From NCBI GenBank assembly GCA_965221445.1, contig CBDCSF010000013.1:1488001-1552000 (forward strand): 64,000 nt of DNA, given 5' to 3'. The translations under genes and the position numbers were made by a program. Of the stretch, positions 26,979 to 34,288 are shown piece by piece. The number at the start of each line of letters is the position of its first letter. Positions within the stretch are counted from its first letter, which is position 1. The notes beneath the pieces were generated by a model. It had not been told where the DNA came from. It saw only the letters and a program-made list of their open reading frames with translations, and did not search any database. The stretch comes from MPNP01 sp965221445 (GTDB lineage: Bacteria; Pseudomonadota; Alphaproteobacteria; Rhodobacterales; Rhodobacteraceae).

Positions 26979-28283
26979 ATGGAACAAGTATACCTGACTT
27001 TGATCTTTCTTTTTGTCCTCTTCCTATTACTGGGAACTGGTGTTTGGGTAGGTTTGGCACTGTTTGGTGTAGCCTTTGTTGGGTTGGAACTTTTCACAAC
27101 TCGCCCAGCGGGAGATGCCATGATTACAACGATCTGGACGTCTTCAAGCAGCTGGTCACTTACTGCCCTGCCATTGTTTATCTGGATGGGTGAAATACTA
27201 TACCGGACGAGATTATCCGAAGACATGTTCCGTGGGCTGTCCCCATGGATGGCCCGGTTGCCTGGTGGACTCGTTCACACCAATATTGTGGGATGTACGG
27301 TATTTGCTGCCGTTTCAGGCTCTTCTGCGGCAACTCTCACAACGGTCGGGAAAATGTCCATTCCTGAACTTCGCAAGAGAAAATATCCGGAATACATGAT
27401 AATTGGAACTCTCACTGGTGCAGCAACACTTGGACTTATGATACCTCCCTCACTTACCTTGATTGTTTACGGTGTAACGATCAACGAATCCATAACCAAG
27501 TTATTTCTAGCGGGTGTTCTACCTGGTTTGGTTCTAGCTCTGATGTTTATGGGGTATGTCGCCTTATGGTCGGTATTCCGACGGAGTGAAGTACCAAAGT
27601 TGGGCGACAGATTGAGTTTCAGGGAAAAAATCAGGGAATCAAAGTTTCTCATCCCGGTTATTTTACTAATCCTGGTGGTGATCGGTTCAATGTATTTGGG
27701 GTTGGCAACGGCTACCGAAGCTGCTGCATTTGGAGTTGTCGGATCCTTGGTATTAGCAGCAAGTCAGGGATCGCTTGATCGCAGCACTTTTATAGAGAGT
27801 CTGCTTGGTGCAACCAGAACCTCTGCCATGATAGCTATGATTCTAGGTGGAGCAGCAGCCTTGTCACTATCCATGGGCTTTACCGGTCTTCCAAGGGCCT
27901 TGGCCAATTGGATTGATGAATTAGGGCTTTCTCCGTTTTCCCTGCTGATAGCACTTATGATATTTTATATAATCCTGGGGTGCTTTCTTGACGGTATTTC
28001 CTCAGTTGTTCTTACCATGGCTATAGTTGAACCCATGATACGACAGGCGGGTATTGATGTCATCTGGTTTGGAATATTTATCGTGGTGGTGGTTGAGATG
28101 GCCCAAATTACACCCCCCATCGGATTCAACCTATTTGTCATGCAGGGCATAACCGGGCATGAAATGAACTATATAGCCAAAACGGCACTTCCAATGTTTG
28201 CCATCATGGTTTTAATGGTTTTTGTTCTCATTGCCTTTCCCGACCTAGCTACATATCTCCCCGAAACAGCGATTGAGCGATAG
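26979..28283 (+). CDS. TRAP transporter large permease (DctM family)
   Basis: A 434-residue DctM-type protein with about 12 membrane helices. Family marks: GVWVGLALFGVAF near the N-terminus, ALPLFIWMGEILYRTRLSEDMFRGLSPWM, AVSGSSAATLTTVGKMSIPELRKRKYP and the PPSLTLIVYG helix, with a second repeat around MAQITPPIGFNLFVMQGI. It forms the sodium-driven channel with DctQ. It starts 2 bases after the dctQ stop, so translation is coupled. Confidence 0.92.
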   Translation: MEQVYLTLIFLFVLFLLLGTGVWVGLALFGVAFVGLELFTTRPAGDAMITTIWTSSSSWSLTALPLFIWMGEILYRTRLSEDMFRGLSPWMARLPGGLVHTNIVGCTVFAAVSGSSAATLTTVGKMSIPELRKRKYPEYMIIGTLTGAATLGLMIPPSLTLIVYGVTINESITKLFLAGVLPGLVLALMFMGYVALWSVFRRSEVPKLGDRLSFREKIRESKFLIPVILLILVVIGSMYLGLATATEAAAFGVVGSLVLAASQGSLDRSTFIESLLGATRTSAMIAMILGGAAALSLSMGFTGLPRALANWIDELGLSPFSLLIALMIFYIILGCFLDGISSVVLTMAIVEPMIRQAGIDVIWFGIFIVVVVEMAQITPPIGFNLFVMQGITGHEMNYIAKTALPMFAIMVLMVFVLIAFPDLATYLPETAIER

Positions 28284-28491
28284 GTTCTCACCTATAGAAT
28301 ATCATTCTTTAAATTCGTTTTAGGCAAACCTTTGTCCAAGGTTACATGAGTCAGGCTGGGGTCAATATCTGGTTTTAATGTTTTGTAAATTCGGATATAC
28401 CTTTCCCTTAAAAGCTTAATTTCGTGTTGCCTCGATTCTAATAGAGCCATGCGAAGAGACTATTTTCTTATGTTTTTTGGAGAGTGTATCA

Positions 28492-29805
28492 ATGAAAAAA
28501 CTTACCTGGATTTTAACCTCATTGTCCCTGGTTTTAGGAATATCATCCGTTCGGGCTGAAACAACTGAGTTCAATCTTCTATCAGGGAAACCATATGACG
28601 GAACAACAATCAACATTCTTTCGGTGGTCACACCCCAGTTTGATGGCCTGATGTTGCGTGATGAGGAATTTACCGAACTTACTGGAATTGAGACTGAGTG
28701 GACCTTTATCCCTTTTACCAACCTTCAGGAAAAACTGGTTGCCGAGGGTTTAGCTGCCATCGGTACATATGACGTTGTCAACTATCTTGATAGTTGGGGC
28801 CCGGCCAATGCGCATTGGCTTGTTCGTATTGACGAGATGATGGCCAGAGATGGAATATCCATGGACAGATATCCGGAAGCCTTTGCCCGTTCGGCACAAT
28901 TTGAAGGTGAAACCCTTGGCTTCCCTCTTCGTGCTCACCCACAACTGCTGTTCTATCGGAAGGACTTGATTCCCAATCCTCCAACGACATGGGAAGAAGT
29001 TATAGAGATTGGTAAACAACTCAAGGAAACCAATCCAGATGTTGCTCCCATGGCCCTGTATTACAACAATGATGGTAACCGCCAGAATTTGTTTATCTGG
29101 TTGAATTTCATCTGGGCGGCCGGTGGAGATATATTTAATGATGACTGGACTGCTGCCTGGACTTCCGAAGAAGCCTTGAAAGCGACCGAGGATTACATTG
29201 CCTTACATACAGTCCACGAAGTAACCAACCCCAATTCCTTATCCTTTGTCGAACAGGATGCGCGTCAGTCATTCATGCAGGGTAATTCAGCCATGATTCC
29301 TGTTTGGTGGTGGGCTTATTCCGGGTTTTATAACCCCGATGCTTCAACCCTAACCAAAGATCAGGTTGCATTTATTGGTATGCCCTCCTACCAAGGCAGG
29401 ACCAAAACCTATGCCATTTCCATGCCTTTTTCCATCTCAAGCTATTCAGAGAATCAGGGAGCTGCGTGGGAATTCCTGAAGTGGTTGTCCAACCCGGCCA
29501 TGGATAAGGCCAATGCTATTGAACGAGATGTAAAGGGGACAAAGATTGTCAATAATGTCGTTACCCATATTTCGAGTTTGACAGATCCAGAGGTTAATGC
29601 CGCCAATGATGGGATTCAGGCTGCAGCCTGGGACTCACTCAAGGAGTCTGACATCATGCCCCAAATCCCGGAATGGCCCGAAGTTGGTGATATTCTTTCG
29701 GCAGCCATTGCCAAAGCAGCAGCAGGTGGTAACGTTCGTGAACTCATGATTGAAGCTGCTGAGCAATCCGATAGGGTCTTGCGAAGATCAGGCAGGATTC
29801 AATAG
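28492..29805 (+). CDS. ABC transporter extracellular solute-binding protein, family 1 (sugar type)
   Basis: A 437-residue periplasmic binding protein. A Sec signal peptide (1-23, ending VRAE) follows ATG 28492, which has a GGAGAG site and is preferred over the in-frame TTG five codons upstream. Features of family 1: ITEWTF-like first strand region, LVAEGLAAIGTYDVVNYLD, FPLRAHPQLLFYRKDLIPNPPTTWEEV, and SFMQGNSAMIPVWWW. Such proteins bind sugars, polyols or glycerol phosphates. It heads an operon of binding protein, two MalF/MalG-type permeases and a MalK-type ATPase; the substrate is not identifiable. Confidence 0.9.
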   Translation: MKKLTWILTSLSLVLGISSVRAETTEFNLLSGKPYDGTTINILSVVTPQFDGLMLRDEEFTELTGIETEWTFIPFTNLQEKLVAEGLAAIGTYDVVNYLDSWGPANAHWLVRIDEMMARDGISMDRYPEAFARSAQFEGETLGFPLRAHPQLLFYRKDLIPNPPTTWEEVIEIGKQLKETNPDVAPMALYYNNDGNRQNLFIWLNFIWAAGGDIFNDDWTAAWTSEEALKATEDYIALHTVHEVTNPNSLSFVEQDARQSFMQGNSAMIPVWWWAYSGFYNPDASTLTKDQVAFIGMPSYQGRTKTYAISMPFSISSYSENQGAAWEFLKWLSNPAMDKANAIERDVKGTKIVNNVVTHISSLTDPEVNAANDGIQAAAWDSLKESDIMPQIPEWPEVGDILSAAIAKAAAGGNVRELMIEAAEQSDRVLRRSGRIQ

Positions 29806-29816
29806 AACTATCTTTT

Positions 29817-29845
29817 ATGGGCAGGTGTTTCCTGCCCATTTTTTA
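29817..29845 (+). terminator. Stem-loop with T-run after the sugar-binding-protein gene
   Basis: A perfect 9-bp stem (ATGGGCAGG with CCTGCCCAT, 5-base loop) followed by TTTTTT, 11 bases after the stop. It looks like a full terminator but sits inside an operon, so it probably attenuates permease and ATPase expression relative to the binding protein. Confidence 0.75.
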
Positions 29846-29859
29846 TTTTCAGGTTTTGA

Positions 29860-30738
29860 GTGCGTGATCACGTATTAAAATATCTTTTGGTTCTTCCAGC
29901 CATTGTTGTGGTATTTGCTACTGCAATTTGGCCCTTGGTGCGTTCATTTATACTGTCTTTCTATCAAGGTCGTTTAACTCGCCCCGGATTTCCGCAAGGA
30001 TTTCTGGGTTGGGAAAATTACTATTGGGCTCTTTTTGAAGAACCTGCTTTCTGGAATTCTGTACTGGTTACGACCGTATATTCAATATTAACGGTTGGGT
30101 TAACCGTGATTTTTGCCTTGGGGTTTGCCTTGCTGTTGGCTCCGGGAGGGCGTTTCAGAATGTCAGTGCAAACATTATTGATTTTACCTTTTGCCATGTC
30201 ACCGGCCTTGATCGGAGTTTCTTTCAGATTCATGTTCAATCCCGAGTTTGGATTGTTTGATGCCTTTTTCGGGTTTCTTATCCCGCCATTGGCAGACATA
30301 AGCTGGTTGTCTGATCCCCAGTTGGCCTTCGCCGTTTGTGTCATGGCAGATGTGTGGGGATGGATTCCCTTTTTAACCTTGGTTCTGATTGGTGGTCTTG
30401 GAGCAATACCGCAGGATTCCCTGGAAGCAGCCCAAGTTGATGGTGCCAACAGTTGGCAAGTCTTCAAGGATGTTACGCTTCCTCAACTTGGTCCAGTGTT
30501 AGCCGTGGTTATCATCCTGAAGTCGATTTTTTCGATAAAAACCTTTGATCAGGTCTATATGTTGACCAATGGCGGTCCGGGAACAGCCACCCAAACATTG
30601 AGTCACTACATTTATTTTAACGGTATGAAATACGGCCAGATCGGATATTCAGCCTCAGCTGCCTGGCTAATGGTAATCCCCATGATTTTCCTGACCTATG
30701 CCTATGCCAAACTGGTCTTTCGAAAGAACCAACAATGA
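29860..30738 (+). CDS. ABC transporter permease, MalF/UgpA type
   Basis: 292 residues, six membrane helices, with the ATPase-contact loop EAAQVDGANSWQVFKDVTLPQLGP (EAA motif, about residues 188-211). It starts at GTG 29860 just after the stem-loop. The last four bases overlap the ATG of the following permease gene (ATGA). Together the two permeases form the inner-membrane pore of the carbohydrate-type importer. Confidence 0.9.
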   Translation: MRDHVLKYLLVLPAIVVVFATAIWPLVRSFILSFYQGRLTRPGFPQGFLGWENYYWALFEEPAFWNSVLVTTVYSILTVGLTVIFALGFALLLAPGGRFRMSVQTLLILPFAMSPALIGVSFRFMFNPEFGLFDAFFGFLIPPLADISWLSDPQLAFAVCVMADVWGWIPFLTLVLIGGLGAIPQDSLEAAQVDGANSWQVFKDVTLPQLGPVLAVVIILKSIFSIKTFDQVYMLTNGGPGTATQTLSHYIYFNGMKYGQIGYSASAAWLMVIPMIFLTYAYAKLVFRKNQQ

Positions 30739-31562
30739 GTGGACTGAAGAGAAGAAAATTTTGGCAATTAGTCCAGTCGATTGTCATCATAATCGGTACC
30801 GCGATTATGATTATTCCAATAATCTGGATTTTCATGGCAGCTTTCAAGACCCACGTTGATGTTTACCAGCTGAAAATCTGGTTCAAACCCACACTGGAAA
30901 ACTTTGCAGTGGTGTTTGATCCACCCTATTATCTGTTTGACAAATTGGTAAACTCAACAATTGTTGCAACCGTGACGGTTCTGATAGCCATTCCTGTTGC
31001 AACCTGTGCCTCCTATTCTTTCTCACGATTCCGTCTGAAGGGCGAAACCATCATGCTGGTCATGATACTGGCTACCCAATTCGTCCCGGCTGTAGTGATA
31101 ATCCTCCCTTTCTTTGTCATGTTTCGAGACATTGCCCTCCTTGATACGAGGACCGGTTTGGTATTAGTCAACCTTGCCATTGTTATGCCTTTTGCCATTT
31201 GGATGATAAAGGGATTTATTGATGGTATTCCTTTAGACACCGAGGAAGCGGCCCTGGTTGATGGTTCAAGCCGAATCCAGGTAATTAGGAATATCGTTTT
31301 GCCCATGGCTGCACCCGGCTTGATTACTTCAGGAATTTTCTGTTTTATTATTGCCTGGAACGAATTCCTGTTTGCCCTTATTCTTACCAACAAGGACTCT
31401 GTCACTCTCCCGATAGGATTGGCTCTTTTCAAGGCAGAGGAAGGTGATTTATGGAACCTTTTATCAGCTGCGGGGATTATCATCATGGTACCAATGTTTG
31501 TCCTTGCCCTCATCATCAGAAAACACTTTGTCCAGGGAATGACCATGGGAGCAGTTAGATAA
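30735..31562 (+). CDS. ABC transporter permease, MalG/UgpE type
   Basis: 275 residues with six membrane helices and the EAA loop EEAALVDGSSRIQVIRNIVLPMAAPG. Starts within the upstream permease stop (ATGA overlap) and its stop overlaps the next start (TAATG), showing tight translational coupling. Partner of the MalF-type subunit. Confidence 0.9.
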   Translation: MSGLKRRKFWQLVQSIVIIIGTAIMIIPIIWIFMAAFKTHVDVYQLKIWFKPTLENFAVVFDPPYYLFDKLVNSTIVATVTVLIAIPVATCASYSFSRFRLKGETIMLVMILATQFVPAVVIILPFFVMFRDIALLDTRTGLVLVNLAIVMPFAIWMIKGFIDGIPLDTEEAALVDGSSRIQVIRNIVLPMAAPGLITSGIFCFIIAWNEFLFALILTNKDSVTLPIGLALFKAEEGDLWNLLSAAGIIIMVPMFVLALIIRKHFVQGMTMGAVR

Positions 31563-32659
31563 TGGCCAGAATATTACTTAAAAATTTATCAAAAATATGG
31601 GGTACTTTTGTTGCCGTTGATAACCAGACTCTCGAAATCAAGGATAAGGAATTTCTGGTTTTACTAGGACCTTCCGGATGTGGTAAAACAACCACCATGC
31701 GGATGATTGCGGGACTTGAGGAACCCACCAAAGGAGAAGTATGGATAGGGGACAAAATGGTCAATGAGGATTTACCCAAAGACCGTGATGTCGCAATGGT
31801 TTTTCAAAACTACGGCCTTTATCCCCACATGTCAGTTTATGAAAACATTGCCTATCCCTTGAAGGTCCGAAAGAAAATACCAACCAATCAAATTAATGAA
31901 TTGGTAAACATAGCAGCTAACCGTGTGGAACTGGGAGACTTTCTTCATCGAAGACCTCGTGAACTTTCTGGTGGGCAGAGACAACGGGTAGCCCTTGCCA
32001 GAGCAATCGTCAGGGAACCCCAGGTTTTCCTGATGGACGAACCCCTCTCAAATCTTGATGCAAAGCTGAGAGTTTTGATGCGGGCAGAACTCAAGCATCT
32101 CAGCCATGAGTTAAAAATAACAACTGTTTATGTAACTCATGATCAAATTGAAGCCATGACCCTAGCCGATCGCATTGGTGTGATGAATCATGGTAAAATA
32201 GTACAACTTGGTACCCCTGATGAGATATACCACGACCCGACAAACGTTTTTGTAGCTGACTTTATTGGTTCACCTTCCATGAATTTAATTGAAGGCGACA
32301 TTTTTGATGGCTGGTTTTATGCCAGGGAAGGTATTGATCCTGAGAATTCATCTTCATCCAATGAAGGTCGGAGAATCGTCAACACATCATATTCTGTCCA
32401 GAAAAATGTCATTCTTGGAATTCGTGCTGAGGATATTTCGGTTACCAGTCCAGACAAGGGTTCGATCCAGGGAACTGTTTTCGCAACGGAAAACACTGGT
32501 GAGAATATCATGGTTACGATTTCCGTTGGAAAACAAAGGATAACCTGTAAGGGGAACAGGGACGATCAACCCGAAATTTCTCAACTTGTCGGTTTGAAAT
32601 TCGTCCCCGAAAAAACCTACTTTTTTGACCAAGAAAGCGGGTTGCGTCTGAAAGTTTAA
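31562..32659 (+). CDS. ABC transporter ATPase, MalK/UgpC type
   Basis: A 365-residue ATPase: Walker A GPSGCGKTTTM (residues 36-46), Q-loop VFQNYGLYPHM, signature ELSGGQRQRVALARA, Walker B VFLMDEPLSNLDAKLR, switch YVTHDQIEAM, then a C-terminal TOBE/OB regulatory domain (about 240-365) containing GIRAEDIS. The C-terminal domain marks the carbohydrate-importer group. Last gene of the operon. Confidence 0.93.
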   Translation: MARILLKNLSKIWGTFVAVDNQTLEIKDKEFLVLLGPSGCGKTTTMRMIAGLEEPTKGEVWIGDKMVNEDLPKDRDVAMVFQNYGLYPHMSVYENIAYPLKVRKKIPTNQINELVNIAANRVELGDFLHRRPRELSGGQRQRVALARAIVREPQVFLMDEPLSNLDAKLRVLMRAELKHLSHELKITTVYVTHDQIEAMTLADRIGVMNHGKIVQLGTPDEIYHDPTNVFVADFIGSPSMNLIEGDIFDGWFYAREGIDPENSSSSNEGRRIVNTSYSVQKNVILGIRAEDISVTSPDKGSIQGTVFATENTGENIMVTISVGKQRITCKGNRDDQPEISQLVGLKFVPEKTYFFDQESGLRLKV

Positions 32660-32686
32660 TAATTTGGTTTTCTTTCGATTTCTATT

Positions 32687-33017
32687 TTAGACCTTCAATT
32701 CAGCCTTCTTTGTTACCATAGTTCGCTTGCCTCTACCCAAAGCAGCTTTCATCTCCCCGTGTTCAAAGGCAGTACCATAGTTGTTAATGTCTGCTGTTGA
32801 CATGCCTTGTTGAAGAAGAGAAGCCTCCAATTGTCGAGATGGTCTGTGCCATTTCTCTCGCTCGTAAAGCCGCATCGTCCTGTTTGATCCCAAAAAATGG
32901 AGCAACCTCAATTGCCGCCTCGACAGATCCTTCATTACCACTATGTTCACTGATACCTGTTTCCAAATCGTTACCGTTGGAAGGTACAGGGTTTATGTCA
33001 AAAGCTGGCAAAAGCAC
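32687..33017 (-). pseudogene. Remnant of a hipA-like gene (C-terminal part only)
   Basis: In one minus frame (from 33017) the sequence reads LLPAFDINPVPSNGNDLETGIS, then EAAIEVAPFFGIKQDDAALRAREMAQTI, which matches the C-terminal helical region of HipA-type kinases (PAFDxNP, then the AxxxAxxFxL block). The continuation, SRQLEASLLQQGMSTADINNYGTAFEHGEM, lies in another frame ending at 32687, so a frameshift near 32830 breaks it. The kinase core and any antitoxin gene are absent. It is unrelated in orientation to the intact hipBA at 6.1 kb. Confidence 0.65.
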
Positions 33018-33030
33018 CCCCTGATTGGTT

Positions 33031-33050
33031 AAATGTTGACCTCAACATTT
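33031..33050. promoter_or_regulatory. 20-bp perfect palindrome
   Basis: AAATGTTGA and TCAACATTT flank a central CC, between the hipA remnant and the TetR gene. This looks like a dimeric repressor site; the binding protein is unknown. It may be left over from the lost gene. Confidence 0.35.
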
Positions 33051-33119
33051 GCCTGAAGAGTGGAATTGGTTATTCATCGTTAACAAACTGGTGTTACATG
33101 TTGGAAGCAAGGTCTGAAA

Positions 33120-33689
33120 TTACTGAGCCTGTTTTTCCAGGGTTTTTAGTAACAATACTCTAATTGGTTCAAACAACCGCTTTAGGTGTTCGGTATCTTT
33201 GGCATCGCGCTTGATCTGTGTAAATATTGCCTTCATTAGATCATATAACTGTACTGGTACGATTCCCTGTTCAGTAAGTCGGTTTTCAAAGGGTTGTAAA
33301 GCATGTTGAATGGCGCTCAAATAGGTATCTCTAATCTGTGTTTTTCTGTCACTGGAAAGGCTGTCACCTATAGCTAGTATTTCATCCAGATGTGGCAATT
33401 TTTGCATAGCTTCAAATGGGATATGAACCAAGTACTTGAATAGAATGCCCAACCTGAGGTCTAGGTCAGTAATTTCAGCACACTCACGCTCAATGTCTGC
33501 CTTGAATTGGGCAGAATAATATAAAAGGGCTGCAAATATCAGATCTTCCTTATTTTCAAAGGAGTTATAAAGAGTCTGTCTGGCAACTCCTGCTTCTGCC
33601 GCAATCTCAGCCATGGAAGTTTTGCTAACACCGTAATGTGCAAACAAGCGAACTGCCGTTTCTACTATTTTGATATTCCTTTCACTCAT
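33120..33689 (-). CDS. TetR family transcriptional regulator
   Basis: 189 residues. The N-terminal helix-turn-helix (about 5-52) reads IVETAVRLFAHYGVSKTSMAEIAAEAGVARQTLYNSFENKEDLI, a textbook TetR DNA-binding domain; the rest is a helical ligand-binding and dimerisation domain. It is divergent from the IorAB-like molybdenum hydroxylase genes, and a perfect inverted repeat lies 10 bases before its own start, so it most likely represses both itself and that operon until an aromatic or aldehyde ligand binds. The ligand is not deducible. Confidence 0.9.
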   Translation of the reverse strand: MSERNIKIVETAVRLFAHYGVSKTSMAEIAAEAGVARQTLYNSFENKEDLIFAALLYYSAQFKADIERECAEITDLDLRLGILFKYLVHIPFEAMQKLPHLDEILAIGDSLSSDRKTQIRDTYLSAIQHALQPFENRLTEQGIVPVQLYDLMKAIFTQIKRDAKDTEHLKRLFEPIRVLLLKTLEKQAQ

Positions 33690-33699
33690 ATCCCTAATT

Positions 33700-33716
33700 T
33701 AGACATTTTTTGTCTA
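33700..33716. promoter_or_regulatory. Candidate TetR operator
   Basis: TAGACA, five Ts, TGTCTA: a perfect inverted repeat directly upstream of the TetR gene. A related half-site (TGTCTA) recurs at 33752-33757 beside a second palindrome, ATTGTACAAT (33758-33767), suggesting two operators in the divergent region. Confidence 0.55.
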
Positions 33717-33732
33717 TATGTCAAAAAAATAG

Positions 33733-33761
33733 TTGACAATTACTCAATATTTGTCTAATTG
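33733..33761 (+). promoter_or_regulatory. Candidate sigma-70 promoter for the iorAB-like genes
   Basis: TTGACA (33733-33738) is followed after 17 bases by TAATTG (33756-33761), which matches the -10 consensus only partly. The -10 overlaps a TGTCTA half-site, as expected for repression by the divergent TetR protein. Confidence 0.4.
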
Positions 33762-33823
33762 TACAATCTGAAGGATAAATTTTTAACCTAAATTTGATGT
33801 GGATATAGAGAGGTAAATTAGAG

Positions 33824-34285
33824 ATGGTTACCAACCTAAAAATCAACGGCCAAAAGCATGAGGTTGATGTTCCCGAATGGACTCCTCTTCTTTGGGTTAT
33901 TCGTGATGAATTACAACTTACAGGAACCAAATTTGGCTGTGGTGTAGCCTATTGTGGTGCCTGTACCGTTCATGTTGATGGACAGCCAGTACGTTCTTGC
34001 CAGACCTACGTAGAAGATGTCGTTGACGCTGATATCACCACAATTGAGGGTGTGGGGTCAGATGTTGCAAATGCCGTACAACAGGCGTGGAGAGAACTGA
34101 ATGTGGCACAATGCGGCTACTGTCAATCGGGACAGATTATGTCGGCCATAAGTCTGTTGACAGAAAATCCCAAGCCAACTGCCGAAGAAATTGACAGCTT
34201 CATGTGGGGCAATGCCTGCCGTTGCGCTACCTATCAACGTATCCGCGCTGCAATACAGAGCGCTTCCAAGATTCTGGAGGGATAA
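33824..34285 (+). CDS. 2Fe-2S subunit of a molybdenum hydroxylase (IorA-like)
   Basis: 153 residues with two [2Fe-2S] clusters. The N-terminal ferredoxin-type cluster is in TKFGCGVAYCGACTVHVDG with a later Cys in RSC (residues about 41-63). The C-terminal helical cluster is in CGYCQSGQIMS and NACRCATYQR. It matches the small subunit of isoquinoline 1-oxidoreductase and related aldehyde dehydrogenases, passing electrons from the molybdenum site to an acceptor. An AGAG site lies 5-8 bases upstream. The large-subunit gene starts 3 bases after the stop. Confidence 0.92.
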   Translation: MVTNLKINGQKHEVDVPEWTPLLWVIRDELQLTGTKFGCGVAYCGACTVHVDGQPVRSCQTYVEDVVDADITTIEGVGSDVANAVQQAWRELNVAQCGYCQSGQIMSAISLLTENPKPTAEEIDSFMWGNACRCATYQRIRAAIQSASKILEG

Positions 34286-34288
34286 TCA

